A stretch of DNA of 64,000 bases. It comes from Azospirillum thermophilum. GTDB taxonomy: Bacteria; Pseudomonadota; Alphaproteobacteria; Azospirillales; Azospirillaceae. The first letter of the stretch is position 1, and each line of letters begins with the position of its first letter. The notes under the pieces were generated by a model, which saw nothing but the letters and a program-made list of their open reading frames with translations, was not told where the DNA came from and did no database searches. Positions 1-9,554 of the stretch are shown piece after piece. The position numbers and the translations under genes are program-made. Where the stretch lies: NCBI RefSeq assembly GCF_003130795.1, contig NZ_CP029356.1:332501-396500 (forward strand), read 5' to 3'.

Positions 1-2
1 AG

Positions 3-800
3 AGCACGCTGCTGTTCCTGCTGTGCCGGCTGTCGGGGCTGGGTCTCGCCACCTCGCTGCGGATCGGGCTGCTGCTGGCGCAGGGCGGCGAGTTCGCCTT
101 CGTCCTGATCGGCAAGGCGACGGCATTGAAGGTGATGGATGGCGAGACCGGGCTTCTGCTCTCCTCTTCCGTGGCGCTGAGCATGGCGGTCACGCCGCTG
201 ATCGGCACCGCCGCCCAGCGGCTGGCCCAGGCGATCGAGGCGAGGCGGGGAGCCGAGACCTTCGGGGTGGAGGCGGACGGCCGCACCGGCCATGTGCTGA
301 TCGCCGGCTATGGGCGCGTCGGGGCGGCGGTCGCCCGCCTGCTCGCCGCCCACGACGTCCCCTTCCTGGCGCTGGACCTCGAACCGCAGCGGGTGGCGCG
401 GGCGCGCCAGCATGGGCTGCCCGTCTACTACGGCGACGCCAGCCAGGAGGTGGTCCTGCGGGTGGCGGGGATCGAGCGGGCGCGCGCCGCCGTCATCACG
501 CTGAACCGGCCGGAGCGTGCCGAGCGGGCGGTGGAGGCCATCCGCCGCGCCGCACCCGACCTGCCCATCGTCGCCCGCGCCCACGACCTGGGGCAGCGCG
601 GCATCCTGTCGGCGGCCGGCGCCACCGCCGTGGTGCCGGAGACCATCGAGGCCAGCCTGCACATGGCCGCCCTGGTCCTGCGCAAGGCCGGCATCGATCC
701 GCAGACGGTCGACCGCAACCTGCAGGCCTACCGCGACGGCAACTATGAAGCCCTGATGGAGCTGGAGACCAAGGGCAAGGAAGCGGCCGGGGCCGACTGA
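3..800 (+). CDS. Kef-type K+/H+ antiporter, C-terminal part (5' end outside window)
   Basis: Partial gene: the frame is open from base 3, so the N-terminal membrane domain lies upstream of the window. The visible part begins in the last transmembrane helices, with the family-typical stretch [13 protein letters not shown], and continues into a cytosolic RCK/TrkA-N domain with the nucleotide-binding glycine motif GYGRVG near base 310. It ends in a short polar tail. Kef proteins (CPA2 family) exchange K+ for H+ across the inner membrane and are gated through the RCK domain, in some members by glutathione adducts. No ancillary kefF/kefG gene is seen downstream. The convergent cysA gene ends 44 bases away. 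The family call is firm; KefB versus KefC versus a generic CPA2 member cannot be settled from this fragment. Confidence 0.85.
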   Translation, partial: STLLFLLCRLSGLGLATSLRIGLLLAQGGEFAFVLIGKATALKVMDGETGLLLSSSVALSMAVTPLIGTAAQRLAQAIEARRGAETFGVEADGRTGHVLIAGYGRVGAAVARLLAAHDVPFLALDLEPQRVARARQHGLPVYYGDASQEVVLRVAGIERARAAVITLNRPERAERAVEAIRRAAPDLPIVARAHDLGQRGILSAAGATAVVPETIEASLHMAALVLRKAGIDPQTVDRNLQAYRDGNYEALMELETKGKEAAGAD

Positions 801-844
801 GCGCCCCTCCCCGTGGGCCCTGCCCTCGCTCCGGCCCCCTGCCC

Positions 845-1885
845 TCAGGCGCGGGGGAAGATCCGCGCCCGGTCGACATGGACCGCGCAGGGGTCGCCGG
901 TGCGCAGGCCCAGCATCTGCAGCCGCTCGCGGTCCATCTCGGCCTCCAGCGCCAAGCCGGCCAGGTCGATCTCCACCCGCGCGTCCGGGCCGACGACATG
1001 GATGCCGGAGACCCGGCCCGGCCCGCCGGACGCCGGGCTCAGCCCGAGGTCGTGCGGCCGCACATAGGCGATGCCGGGGCCGCGCAGCGAGATCTCCGCC
1101 GGGATGGACAGGGCGCCGTTGGCCGCCACCGCCACCCCGCCGTCGACCACGCAGTCGAACCGGTTCACCTGTCCGAGGAATTCATAGACGAAGGCCGAGG
1201 AGGGATGGTCGTAGACCTCCGCCGGCGTGCCGATCTGCTCGATCCGCCCCTGGCTCATCACCACCACCCGGTCGGCGAGTTCCAGCGCCTCCTCCTGGTC
1301 GTGGGTGACGAAGACGGAGGTGATGTGAATGTCGTCGTGCAGCTTGCGCAGCCAGCGCCGCAGCTCCTTGCGGACCTTGGCGTCGAGCGCGCCGAACGGC
1401 TCGTCGAGCAGCAGCACCTTCGGCTCGATGGCGAGCGCACGGGCGAGCGCCACGCGCTGGCGCTGGCCGCCGGAGAGCTGCGCCGGGTAGCGCTCGGCGA
1501 AATGGCCGAGCTGCACCAGCTCCAGCAGCTCCAGCACCCGCCGCCGGATCTCGGCGCGGCCCAGCCGCTCGCCGCGCGGACGCACCTTCAGCCCGAAGGC
1601 GACGTTGTCGAACACCGTCATGTGGCGGAACAGGGCGTAGTGCTGGAAGACGAAGCCGACCTGCCGGTCGCGCGGCTTGAGGCCCAGCGCCTCCTCCCCG
1701 TTCAGCTGCAGGCTGCCGCCGTCGGGATGCTCCAGCCCCGCCATGATGCGCAGCAGGGTGGTCTTGCCCGAGCCGGAGGGGCCGAGGAGAGCCAGCAGCT
1801 CGCCCGACCGCACCTCGAGGTCGACGGAGTCGAGTGCCGTGTAGGCGCCGAACCGCTTCGTGATGCCGGATACCTGGATCGCCAT
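845..1885 (-). CDS. cysA: Sulfate/thiosulfate ABC transporter ATP-binding protein CysA
   Basis: 346-residue ATPase that energises sulfate/thiosulfate import. Walker A GPSGSGKT is at residues 35-42, the signature LSGGQ at 137-141 and Walker B VLLLDEP at 157-163, followed by the H-loop in [10 protein letters not shown]. The roughly 110-residue C-terminal extension is the regulatory (TOBE-like) region usual for CysA. It is the last gene of a minus-strand operon sbp-cysT-cysW-cysA, starting 16 bases after the cysW stop. The operon order and the CysT/CysW partners support sulfate rather than another oxyanion. Confidence 0.95.
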   Translation of the reverse strand: MAIQVSGITKRFGAYTALDSVDLEVRSGELLALLGPSGSGKTTLLRIMAGLEHPDGGSLQLNGEEALGLKPRDRQVGFVFQHYALFRHMTVFDNVAFGLKVRPRGERLGRAEIRRRVLELLELVQLGHFAERYPAQLSGGQRQRVALARALAIEPKVLLLDEPFGALDAKVRKELRRWLRKLHDDIHITSVFVTHDQEEALELADRVVVMSQGRIEQIGTPAEVYDHPSSAFVYEFLGQVNRFDCVVDGGVAVAANGALSIPAEISLRGPGIAYVRPHDLGLSPASGGPGRVSGIHVVGPDARVEIDLAGLALEAEMDRERLQMLGLRTGDPCAVHVDRARIFPRA

Positions 1886-1901
1886 CTCTCTCGCCCGTCC
1901 C

Positions 1902-2753
1902 CTAATGCCGCGTGGCCGCGATCTCGGCCTCGAAGCGCCATTCCAGCACCGTCTTCACCACCAGCGTGACGAGGGCGAGCAGGGCCAGCACCGAGGCCAC
2001 CGCGAAGGCGGCGACGAAGTTGTATTCGTTGTAGAGAATCTCGACATGCAGCGGCATCGTGTTGGTCTCGCCCCGGATATGGCCGGAGACGACGGACACC
2101 GCGCCGAACTCGCCCATCGCCCGCGCGTTGCAGAGCAGGACGCCGTAGAGCAGGCCCCACTTGATGTTGGGCAGGGTCACCCGCCAGAAGGTCTGCCAGC
2201 CCGACGCGCCGAGCACGAGGGCCGCCTCCTCCTCCTCCGAGCCCTGCTCCTGCATCAGCGGGATCAGCTCGCGGGCGACGAAGGGGAAGGTGACGAAGAT
2301 GGTCGCCAGCACCAGCCCCGGCACGGCGAAGATGATCTGGATGCCCTCCGACTTCAGCCAGGGGCCGAGCAGCCCGCGCATGCCGTAGAGCAGCACGTAG
2401 ATCAGGCCGGAGATCACCGGCGAGACGGAGAACGGCAGGTCGATCAGCGTGATCAGCAGGTTCTTGCCGCGGAATTCGAACTTCGCCACGCACCAGCTCG
2501 CCGCCACGCCGAAGATCAGGTTGGCGGGGACCGCGATGGCGGCGACGAGCAGGGTCAGGCGGATCGCCGCCATGGCGTCCGGCTCGACCAGCGCCGCCCA
2601 GTAGGCGTCGAAGCCGCGGCGCAGCGCCTCGGTGAAGACGGCGACCAGCGGCAGGACGAGGAACAGCACGAGGAAGGCGAGCGCCGTGCCGATCAGCGCA
2701 AGGCGGACCCAGACGGGATCGGCCAGCGCGGAGGTCTGTCTGCTAGCGCGCAT
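1902..2753 (-). CDS. cysW: Sulfate/thiosulfate ABC transporter permease CysW
   Basis: 283-residue inner-membrane permease with about six hydrophobic helices and the EAA loop segment ([20 protein letters not shown]) that docks to the CysA ATPase. The stretch [16 protein letters not shown] is characteristic of CysW. Its ATG overlaps the end of cysT by 11 bases, which suggests translational coupling, and cysA follows closely. Together with CysT it forms the heterodimeric channel for sulfate delivered by the periplasmic binding protein. Confidence 0.95.
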   Translation of the reverse strand: MRASRQTSALADPVWVRLALIGTALAFLVLFLVLPLVAVFTEALRRGFDAYWAALVEPDAMAAIRLTLLVAAIAVPANLIFGVAASWCVAKFEFRGKNLLITLIDLPFSVSPVISGLIYVLLYGMRGLLGPWLKSEGIQIIFAVPGLVLATIFVTFPFVARELIPLMQEQGSEEEEAALVLGASGWQTFWRVTLPNIKWGLLYGVLLCNARAMGEFGAVSVVSGHIRGETNTMPLHVEILYNEYNFVAAFAVASVLALLALVTLVVKTVLEWRFEAEIAATRH

Positions 2754-3578
2754 GGCGGGTTCTCATCCAGTTCTGCAGCAGGTTCAGCACCAGCAGCATG
2801 ATGAAGGACACCATCAGCATCAGCAGGCCGACCGCCGCCGCCCCGGCATAGTCGTACTGCTCCAGCTTGATGACGATCAGCAGCGGGGCGATCTCCGACA
2901 CGCCGGGCATGTTGCCGGCGATGAAGATGACCGACCCGTACTCCCCCACCCGCGGGCGAAGGCGAGCGCGAAGCCGGTGACCAGCGCCGGCAGGATGGCG
3001 GGGAACACCACCTTGAAGAAGGTCTGCCCGCGCGAGGCGCCGAGGGAGGCCGCGGCCTCCTCCTCCTCCGCCGGAAGGTCCTGCAGGATGGGCTGGACCG
3101 TCCGCACGACGAAGGGCAACCCGATGAAGGTCAGGGCGATGGCGATGCCGATCGGCGTGAAGGCCACCTTCAGGCCGAAGGCGTCCATCAGCGGCTTGCC
3201 CAGCCAGCCGTTCGGGGCATAGAGCGCGCTGAGCGCGATGCCCGCCACCGCGGTCGGCAGGGCGAAGGGCAGATCGACCAGCGCGTCCACCAGCCGCTTT
3301 CCCGGAAAGCGGTAGCGCACCAGCACCCAGGCGACGATGAAGCCGAACACCGCGTTGACCGCCGCCGCCACCAGCGACAGGCCGAAGCTGACCTGGAAGG
3401 CCGACATCACGCGCGGCGTCAGCACGGCCGCCCAGAAGCCGCTCCACCCCAGCCCGCCGGCCTTCACCGCCAGGGCGGCCAGCGGCACCAGGACGATCAG
3501 GCTGAGATAGGCCAGCGTGAAGCCCAGCGTCAGGCCGAAGCCGGGGATCACGCTCGGTTTCCTGAAGACGCCGGTCAC
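2743..3578 (-). CDS. cysT: Sulfate/thiosulfate ABC transporter permease CysT (one-base frameshift)
   Basis: Permease partner of CysW, about 278 residues when the frame is repaired. It starts at a GTG at 3578 behind a G-rich Shine-Dalgarno region. The first frame covers the N-terminal two thirds, including the EAA loop [20 protein letters not shown]. The second frame supplies the conserved end [19 protein letters not shown] and the last helix. The two join at bases 2949-2951, where the coding strand reads three Gs and needs four (FARG-VGEYGS). Adding one base gives an uninterrupted, normal-length CysT, so a homopolymer sequencing error is the simplest explanation; a real pseudogene would disable the transporter. 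Confidence 0.88.
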
Positions 3579-3631
3579 CGCGCCCCCCTCGTGGTGGCCA
3601 CGGTGTCGGAAGAGGCGACCGCGACCACCGG

Positions 3632-4645
3632 TCAGCGGCCCTTCTGGTAGATCTGGTCGAACACCCCGCCATCAGCGAAATGCTTCTCCTGGGTCGGACG
3701 CCAGCCGCCGAAGGTCTGGTCGATCGTCACCAGCTTAACATTGGCGAAGCGCCCCGCATACTGCGTCGCAAGTTCGGGCTGGCGCGGCCGGTAAAAATGC
3801 TTGGCGGCGAGTTCCTGGCCCTCGCGGGTGTAGAGGAATTGAAGGTAAGCCTCCGCCGCCTTGCGGGTTCCCTTGCGGTCGACGACCGAATCGACCACCG
3901 CGACCGGCGGTTCCGCCAGGATCGACAGGGACGGCACGACGATCTCGAACTTGTCGGCGCCGAATTCCTGGAGCGACAGGAAGGCCTCGTTCTCCCAGGC
4001 CAGCAGCACGTCGCCGATGCCGCGCTGGGTGAAGGTGACGGTGGAGCCCCGCGCGCCGCTGTCCAGCACCGGCACGTTCCTGAAGAGCTGCCCGACGAAC
4101 TCCTTCGCCTTCGCCTCGTCGTTGCCGGACTTCTCCAGCGCGTAGGCCCAGGCGCCGAGATAGTTCCAGCGGGCGCCGCCCGAGGTCTTGGGGTTGGGCG
4201 TGATGACCTGGACGCCCGGCTTCACCAGATCGTCCCAGTCCTTGACCTGCTTCGGATTGCCCTTGCGGACCAGGAAGACGATGGTCGAGGTGTAGGGGGA
4301 GCTGTTGTTGGGCAGCCGCGCCTGCCAGTCCTTGGCGAGCAGGCCCGAATCGGCGATGGCGTCGATGTCGTAGCCGAGCGCCAGCGTGACCACGTCCGCG
4401 TCCAGCCCGTCGATCACCGAGCGCGCCTGCTTGCCCGATCCGCCGTGGGACTGCTTGATCGTGACCGCCCGGCCGGTTTCCGCCTTCCACTTCTTGGCAA
4501 AGGCCTGGTTGAATTCCACATAGAATTCACGCGTCGGGTCGTAGGACACGTTGAGCAGCGTATCCTGGGCATCGGCGGCGGCGGCACCGAGCCAAGCCAG
4601 CGTGAGCCCCGCGGCGAGAATGGTCAGGCTTCGGCGGATCGGCAT
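3632..4645 (-). CDS. sbp: Periplasmic sulfate-binding protein
   Basis: 337-residue secreted solute-binding protein. A Sec signal peptide ends near ADA at residues 25-27. The mature protein starts with [17 protein letters not shown], typical of sulfate-binding proteins, and carries [12 protein letters not shown], which contributes backbone amides to sulfate coordination, plus the [19 protein letters not shown] block. It is the first gene of the sulfate operon and lies 53 bases upstream of cysT. Sbp and CysP are close homologues; the length and motifs fit Sbp slightly better, but the choice is not certain. Confidence 0.92.
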   Translation of the reverse strand: MPIRRSLTILAAGLTLAWLGAAAADAQDTLLNVSYDPTREFYVEFNQAFAKKWKAETGRAVTIKQSHGGSGKQARSVIDGLDADVVTLALGYDIDAIADSGLLAKDWQARLPNNSSPYTSTIVFLVRKGNPKQVKDWDDLVKPGVQVITPNPKTSGGARWNYLGAWAYALEKSGNDEAKAKEFVGQLFRNVPVLDSGARGSTVTFTQRGIGDVLLAWENEAFLSLQEFGADKFEIVVPSLSILAEPPVAVVDSVVDRKGTRKAAEAYLQFLYTREGQELAAKHFYRPRQPELATQYAGRFANVKLVTIDQTFGGWRPTQEKHFADGGVFDQIYQKGR

Positions 4646-4849
4646 AGGGCTCTCCTTCGGTTGGTCCCCTGAACCACAGTTTCACAAGTTTTCCTGCGGC
4701 TTTATTCCCATATCTCCGATAGACTTTGCCAAAATGCCCGGAACTGGCAAAGCCCTTTTTTCATCTCCAGCGCCGATTGTGGGCCGATTGTGAATTGACG
4801 CGCTTGGTGCAAGTGAACGATATAATCGGTATCATGTCGACACCCGGAT
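4646..4849. promoter_or_regulatory. Divergent control region between sbp and an HTH gene
   Basis: 204-base intergenic region, clearly more A+T-rich than its surroundings (for example the stretch around 4680-4745). It should hold the promoter of the sulfate operon on the minus strand and that of the plus-strand gene starting at 4850. No textbook -35/-10 pair or CysB-type site could be assigned by eye. Confidence 0.4.
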
Positions 4850-6010
4850 GTGTACCGCGACGAGTGTCACATGCAGACCGCGCTCTCCCCTGCCCTGTCC
4901 CCTGCCCTGCTCACCGCCCTGCTGGAAGCCGAGCGCGCCCTCGGCCGGCTGGCCGAGCTGATGCAGGATGCGGAGCGGCGGCGGCGGCTGTGGGCCGATG
5001 CGGCGCGGCGCGAGGCCTGCGCGGCGGCGCGGCTGGACGGCATCGCCGTGGACACCACCGATTTCCTGATCGCGACCGTCAGCACCGACCTCGTCCCGAC
5101 CGCCGGCCGCGGCGACGCCCAGTCGGTCCGCTCGCTCTGGCAGGGCTGCCGGTTCAGCCAGGGCGCCCTGCCGGCACCCGAGCGGCGGCCGTCTCCCGCC
5201 GCCCTGTCTCGCGGCGGCATGAGTGTCGCGTCCGAGGTCTGGCAGGCGGTGGCGGATCTGGAAGCCGGACTCACCGATCCCGAGGAGGGGGAGGACGGGC
5301 GCCCCTCCCCGTCCGCCGCCGCCATGCCGGAGTCCTGGACGCTCGACTGGATGGAATGCTGCTGGCGCGTCCTGCAGGCGGAGGTGTCCGGCCGGGACCC
5401 CGACCGTCTGGCCTTCTCGGCGGAGCGCGAAGCCGAGGCCTGCACCTTGCTCGGGCGTCTCGACGCTGCGGCCCGGCCGCCGGCCCTGCTCGGCGGCGTC
5501 GGGCTGCTGGCGGAGCTGCTGCGGCCGGCTCCCGACCTGCGGCTGCCGAGCTGGGCGGTGCCGACGGCCCGGCTGCTCGCCGCCCAGGCGGTGGCGCGCT
5601 GCTGCCGTCTGCCGGCCCTGTGGCTGCCGCTGTCGGTATCGCTGTGGACCGACCGGACCGCCGCCGCGATCGCGGCGCGCGGCCGGGACGAGGAGTGGCT
5701 GGCCTGGCTGGCGGACATGGTGGCGGAAACGGCGCGGCGGGAACGCCAGCGGGTCTACAGCCTCGACCAGGCGGCGGAGTCCTGGCGGCGCAGGGTAGGG
5801 ACGCGGCGGCGCAACTCCCGCCTGCCCGAGGTGCTCGACCGGCTGTTCGAGGAGCCGGCCTTCACCGTGCGCCGTATCCAGCGGACGCTCGGCACCACCT
5901 TCCGCGGGGCGCAGCTGATCGTCGATGACCTGATCGAGGCGGGCATCGCCCGCGAGGTGACCAACCGCGCGCTCGACCGTGTGTTCGTCGCGGTCGACCT
6001 GATGCCGTAG
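4850..6010 (+). CDS. RHE_PE00001-like (DUF1612/HTH) putative DNA-binding protein
   Basis: 386-residue protein. The N-terminal block LLEAERALGRLAELMQDAERR followed by REACAAARLDGIAVDTTDFL resembles the RHE_PE00001 family, which has a DUF1612 core and a C-terminal helix-turn-helix and is common on rhizobial and other alphaproteobacterial secondary replicons. The last about 60 residues (LPEVLDRLFEEPAFTVRRIQRTLGTTFRGAQLIVDDLIEAG) look like a winged HTH. No membrane segment or signal peptide. An alternative ATG lies seven codons downstream at 4871. The function of the family is not known; by context it may regulate plasmid-borne genes. The identification is from remembered sequence pattern only. 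Confidence 0.6.
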   Translation: MYRDECHMQTALSPALSPALLTALLEAERALGRLAELMQDAERRRRLWADAARREACAAARLDGIAVDTTDFLIATVSTDLVPTAGRGDAQSVRSLWQGCRFSQGALPAPERRPSPAALSRGGMSVASEVWQAVADLEAGLTDPEEGEDGRPSPSAAAMPESWTLDWMECCWRVLQAEVSGRDPDRLAFSAEREAEACTLLGRLDAAARPPALLGGVGLLAELLRPAPDLRLPSWAVPTARLLAAQAVARCCRLPALWLPLSVSLWTDRTAAAIAARGRDEEWLAWLADMVAETARRERQRVYSLDQAAESWRRRVGTRRRNSRLPEVLDRLFEEPAFTVRRIQRTLGTTFRGAQLIVDDLIEAGIAREVTNRALDRVFVAVDLMP

Positions 6011-6034
6011 CCGCAGCCGCAGCCGCAGCCGCAG
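6011..6034. repeat. Four tandem copies of CCGCAG directly after a stop codon
   Basis: Perfect 6-base tandem repeat, four units, starting at the first base after the TAG of the preceding gene. Probably a neutral microsatellite in a short convergent intergenic region. Confidence 0.8.
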
Positions 6035-6109
6035 CCGGAATCACAGCGCGGCGGGACCGGGCAGGGCGCCCGCCCCACCCGGCGGCCGAAGCGTGCGCGA
6101 TCGCCCCGC

Positions 6110-6562
6110 TCAGATGTCGAAGTTGGCCGCGAGCCCGCCGGTCGCCTGCCGGTGGCGCAGCGCATCGGCCAGCGTGCGCTTGTCGAGGACGCCGGCCGTG
6201 GCGTCGCGCACCTGCACCATCAGCCAGCGCACCGAGCAGGTGTCCGGATCGATGCAGTCCTCGCAGGGCTTGAAGGAGTATTTGCTGGCGCAGGGGATCG
6301 GGGCGAGGTGCCCGTCGATCAGCCGGATCACCTCGCCGAAGGAGATCTCGTTTGCCGGGCGGGCAAGGCGGTAGCCGCCGCTCTTCCCGCGCTTGGCGAA
6401 CAGCAGGCCCTGCTTGCGCAGCTCCACCAGGATCGCCTCGAGGAACTTGCGCGGGATGTTCTCCCGCTCGGCGATGTCGGCGATCAGAACCAGTTCGTCG
6501 TCCGGCCGCTCGGCCAGCATGATCAGGGCCCGAAGTGCGTATTTGGCTTTCTGGGAGAGCAT
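6110..6562 (-). CDS. Rrf2-family transcriptional regulator with cysteine cluster
   Basis: 150-residue regulator beginning MLSQKAKYALRAL, the usual Rrf2 N terminus; the frame is open further upstream but this ATG at 6562 fits the family. A winged HTH covers about residues 10-65 (IADIAERENIPRKFLEAIL, then KRGKSGGYRLARP). Four cysteines, C91, C100, C103 and C109, form a cluster like that used for Fe-S binding in IscR, NsrR and RirA. Other Rrf2 proteins (CymR, with a CysK partner) control cysteine synthesis, so a role in regulating the nearby sulfate operon is plausible but unproven. Confidence 0.88.
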   Translation of the reverse strand: MLSQKAKYALRALIMLAERPDDELVLIADIAERENIPRKFLEAILVELRKQGLLFAKRGKSGGYRLARPANEISFGEVIRLIDGHLAPIPCASKYSFKPCEDCIDPDTCSVRWLMVQVRDATAGVLDKRTLADALRHRQATGGLAANFDI

Positions 6563-6906
6563 TCCGGATGAGCCTGTTCTCGTACGGCGGTCTGGTGTCG
6601 GGATGGACCGGCGGGCCGGCCACCCGGCCGCGGTCAAGCGGCAGACAGGTAACAAATAATGCGTGTCCGGGCAATCCGGCAGTGCTGCACGGTCGCGGAA
6701 GCAATTTTGGATTTCGGTATAATCGGCAGCCCGGCAGCCTTGCACCGCCTGGCTTTTCCGGACGTCGCGGAGGGGCCGACGGCGATAGTGTAGCGTGCTT
6801 TTCCGCTGGATGCGAGCGGGAAGCGGCGCCTTGCCCGCTCATGGCGCACCGCGTAAGGTCCGGCAGACCGTTTGCCCAAGACAGCCTGCAGGAAGAGGTC
6901 AGCGCC
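6563..6906. promoter_or_regulatory. Divergent promoter region, Rrf2 gene / metallo-beta-lactamase-fold gene
   Basis: 344 bases without a convincing gene. A TATAAT hexamer lies at 6718-6723 on the plus strand, but no good -35 sits at the right distance. A purine-rich Shine-Dalgarno (GGAAGAGG) precedes the ATG at 6907. No strong inverted repeat recognised. Confidence 0.35.
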
Positions 6907-7539
6907 ATGCACTATACCATCGTTCCGGTCACGCCGTTCCAGCAGAACTGCACCGTCCTCTGGTGTCCAGAGACGATGAAGGGCGCGGCCGTGGATCCCG
7001 GTGGCGACCTGCCGCTGATCCTGCGCGCCGTGCAGGCCAAGGGCGTCACGCTGGAGAAGATCCTGGTGACCCATGGCCATATCGACCATGCCGGCGGCGT
7101 CGCCGATCTGGCGGAGCAGTTGACGCTGCCCATCGAAGGACCGCAGCGCGAGGACCAGTTCTGGATCGACGGCATGCCGTCGCAGAGCAAGATGTTCGGC
7201 TTCCCCCCCGTCCGCTCCTTCACGCCCGACCGCTGGCTGGAGGATGGCGATACCGTCACGGTGGGCAAGCTGACGCTGGATGTCCGCCATTGCCCCGGCC
7301 ACACGCCCGGCCATGTCGTGTTCATCCACCAGCCGAGCCGTCTCGCCATCGTCGGCGACGTGCTGTTCCAGGGCTCGATCGGGCGGACCGACTTCCCGCG
7401 CGGCAACCATGCCGACCTGCTGGACTCCATCCGGACCCGGCTGTTCCCCTACGGCGACGACATGGCCTTCATCCCCGGTCACGGCCCGATGTCGACCTTC
7501 GGGGAGGAGCGCCTGTACAACCCCTTCCTCACCGACTGA
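6907..7539 (+). CDS. Metallo-beta-lactamase-fold hydrolase (YcbL/glyoxalase II-like)
   Basis: 210-residue soluble zinc hydrolase. The metal-binding motif THGHIDH (H56, H58, D60, H61) is followed by the second-shell HCPGHTPGHV, GDVLFQGSIGRTDFPRG and the final histidine in IPGHGPMS. This arrangement matches the YcbL type-II glyoxalase group, which hydrolyses S-D-lactoylglutathione or related thioesters; the true GloB is encoded separately at 55073-55840. ATG at 6907 is chosen over an upstream open frame because of the Shine-Dalgarno and the family N terminus MHYTIVPVTPFQQN. Its transcript ends at the terminator shared with parB. Confidence 0.9.
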   Translation: MHYTIVPVTPFQQNCTVLWCPETMKGAAVDPGGDLPLILRAVQAKGVTLEKILVTHGHIDHAGGVADLAEQLTLPIEGPQREDQFWIDGMPSQSKMFGFPPVRSFTPDRWLEDGDTVTVGKLTLDVRHCPGHTPGHVVFIHQPSRLAIVGDVLFQGSIGRTDFPRGNHADLLDSIRTRLFPYGDDMAFIPGHGPMSTFGEERLYNPFLTD

Positions 7540-7564
7540 CCGGTCGGGTCACGTCCGGGCACGA

Positions 7565-7601
7565 AAAAGCCCCCGTCTGCATCCGGCAGGCGGGGGCTTT
7601 T
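7565..7601. terminator. Bidirectional rho-independent terminator
   Basis: Stem AAAAGCCCCCGTCTGC / GCAGGCGGGGGCTTTT with a 5-base loop and one G:T pair, flanked by A and T tracts. It lies between the convergent MBL-fold hydrolase gene and parB and can serve both. Confidence 0.85.
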
Positions 7602-7634
7602 CTTTGGCGTCCGTCTCTGTGAAGCGCGGCAGGC

Positions 7635-8495
7635 TCACTCGCCGAGCAGCAGGTCGATCCGCCGGCGCAGTTCCATCAGCTCGCTGCGCTGCGTGTCGTC
7701 GATCTGGCTGCGCAGCTCCGCCGGATCACCGAGCTGCTTGGTCGCCTTGCGCAGCGTGTCGAGGAAACGGGCGACCGGGGTGGCGCGGGCAGGGGACGGG
7801 GCGGCGGCCGGCTCCTTGGCGCTGTCCTTGCGGCTGCGCGCCGCCTTCACGGTGCCCTCGCCCGCCTTCACCCGCTCCCACAGCGCAAGCTGCTCGACCT
7901 CATCCTTGATCCAGGCGATCTCCACCAGGACCGAGCGCGAGACGTCCCTATGCGACGTCGCATATTCGTCCTTGATGCGATCCGGCAGCGCATTGAGACG
8001 CAGCGTGTGGCTGATCGCACTCTGGCTCTTTCCGACGATGCGGCCAAGCTCTTCCTGCGTATAGCCGTGCCGCTCCATCAGGCGGGCGAGCGCCTGGGCC
8101 AGTTCGATGGCGTTCAGGTCGACGCGCTGGACATTCTCCACCAGCGCCAGCTCGTCGGCATCGCCGGAGGTGACGATGGCGAAGATGGTGTCGCGGCCCA
8201 GCATCTCGTGCGCGCGGTACCGCCGCTCGCCGGCCACCAGCAGGAAGCGCCCGTCGCCGGTATCCTGGACCAGGATCGGCTGCTTCATGCCGTAGCGTTC
8301 GATCGACTCCGCCAGCGTCTGCATGTCTTCCGGGTCGAAGATGCGGCGCGGCTGATCGGGGTTCCGCTCGATGCGGTCCAGCTCGACCTCGACGAGGCGG
8401 GGAAAGTCGGAGCTGACGCCGAACAGCGCGTCCCGCCCCTGCTCTTCCACGGCGCCGCGGAACAGGCCGAAGTTGCGCGTCTTAGGCTTCGCCAT
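7635..8495 (-). CDS. parB: Partition protein ParB
   Basis: 286-residue centromere-binding protein. The ParB/Spo0J CTP-binding motif GERRYRA is at residues 89-95, the ENVQR segment at 120-124 and a helix-turn-helix at about 145-167 (TQEELGRIVGKSQSAISHTL). The basic N terminus (MAKPKTRNFGLFRG) is the usual ParA-contact region and the C-terminal region is a dimerisation helix. Its start overlaps the parA stop by 14 bases, so the two are cotranslated. It loads on parS sites and, with ParA, segregates the replicon. The canonical chromosomal parS (TGTTTCACGTGAAACA) was not seen nearby, so its site is probably replicon-specific. Confidence 0.95.
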   Translation of the reverse strand: MAKPKTRNFGLFRGAVEEQGRDALFGVSSDFPRLVEVELDRIERNPDQPRRIFDPEDMQTLAESIERYGMKQPILVQDTGDGRFLLVAGERRYRAHEMLGRDTIFAIVTSGDADELALVENVQRVDLNAIELAQALARLMERHGYTQEELGRIVGKSQSAISHTLRLNALPDRIKDEYATSHRDVSRSVLVEIAWIKDEVEQLALWERVKAGEGTVKAARSRKDSAKEPAAAPSPARATPVARFLDTLRKATKQLGDPAELRSQIDDTQRSELMELRRRIDLLLGE

Positions 8496-9471
8496 GGCTG
8501 GTCACCTCCTCCGCAAGCTCGCGTGCCAGATCGACATAGCCCTGCACGCCCGGTGTGTCCGGCAGCACCTCCAGCGTCGGACGGCCAGCCGCCGCCGACT
8601 GGCCGTAGCCGGTCGACCGGTTGATCGGCGCGAAGATCCGCGTCTTGCCGCCCAGCGATTCCCGCAGCTCCCGCAGCGTCTCGTTGTCCTGCGTGTAGCG
8701 CGCGTTGAACATGGTCGGCAGGATGCCGAGCACCGTCAGGTCGGGATTGCCGCGGCGGCGGATCTTCTCGACCGTGTCGAGCAGCAGCGGGATGCCCATG
8801 ATGTCGAGGAACTCGGTCTTCACCGGGATGATGACCTGATCGGCCGCCGACAGTGCGTTGACGGTCAGCAGCGACAGGTTCGGCGGACAGTCGATGATGA
8901 TGTGGTCATAGTCGCTGCGCAGGTCGGCGATCTTCTCCCGCAGAACCGAGGAGGCGAAGGGTTCCGCCATCAGCTCGGTATCCGCCGCCGCCAGCATGAT
9001 GGAGGAGGGGACCAGCCCGAACTCCCCCGGCAGCACGATGGAGGACAGGGGGACGTCCTTCAGCAGCGCGTAATAGAGCGTCGCCTTGCGACCTTCGAGC
9101 TGGCGCGGGTCCTGGCCGAGGAAGATGGTGGCGCTGGCCTGCGGGTCGGCGTCGATCAGCAATACCCGCTCGCCCCGCTTCGCCAGGGCATAGGCGACGT
9201 TGACCGCGGTGGTGGTCTTGCCGACGCCGCCCTTCTGGTTGGCGACCGCGACGACCTGCGCCCGGCGGTTGGACCGGTCGGGCTTGGCGTTCGCCTGCTC
9301 CGTCTTCAGGAACAGCTCGACGCGCGGCGGAATGCGTTCCGCTCCGCTTTCCCAGCGGCTCATCCGAGCACGGTCGTAGCGTCGTCCCAGTCTTTCATTC
9401 AACCAAGACGCGAATTCCTGCTGGGTGACGCCCCGCGCCTCCCGTATGGCCTGCAATTCCTCGCCGGTCAT
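8482..9471 (-). CDS. parA: Partition ATPase ParA with N-terminal HTH
   Basis: 329-residue deviant-Walker ATPase. Residues about 5-55 form an XRE-like helix-turn-helix (ELQAIREARGVTQQEFASWL) and the Walker A KGGVGKTT follows at 80-87; LLIDADPQAS and IIIDCPPNLS are the A' and B motifs. An N-terminal DNA-binding domain is typical of plasmid (type Ia) ParA proteins that repress their own operon. The start at 9471 gives the HTH at the N terminus; an upstream in-frame start at 9549 would run into the inverted repeat. Divergent from repA, first gene of parAB. Confidence 0.95.
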   Translation of the reverse strand: MTGEELQAIREARGVTQQEFASWLNERLGRRYDRARMSRWESGAERIPPRVELFLKTEQANAKPDRSNRRAQVVAVANQKGGVGKTTTAVNVAYALAKRGERVLLIDADPQASATIFLGQDPRQLEGRKATLYYALLKDVPLSSIVLPGEFGLVPSSIMLAAADTELMAEPFASSVLREKIADLRSDYDHIIIDCPPNLSLLTVNALSAADQVIIPVKTEFLDIMGIPLLLDTVEKIRRRGNPDLTVLGILPTMFNARYTQDNETLRELRESLGGKTRIFAPINRSTGYGQSAAAGRPTLEVLPDTPGVQGYVDLARELAEEVTSHGEA

Positions 9472-9527
9472 CCCGCGTTCGCCCCCGCGATGCAATGGCT
9501 TGTGTGGTTCGATAGGGCGCACCCTGC

Positions 9528-9554
9528 CGCTGTTGACGAAAAATGTCAACAGCG
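9528..9554. promoter_or_regulatory. Perfect 10-bp inverted repeat upstream of parA (candidate ParA operator or centromere)
   Basis: Arms CGCTGTTGAC (9528-9537) and GTCAACAGCG (9545-9554) are exact reverse complements around a 7-base spacer GAAAAAT. The right arm contains TTGACA when read on the minus strand (9544-9549), a possible -35 for parA. The site is 57 bases upstream of the parA start, the right place for autorepression by the ParA HTH domain; it could alternatively be a ParB-binding site. Confidence 0.6.
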
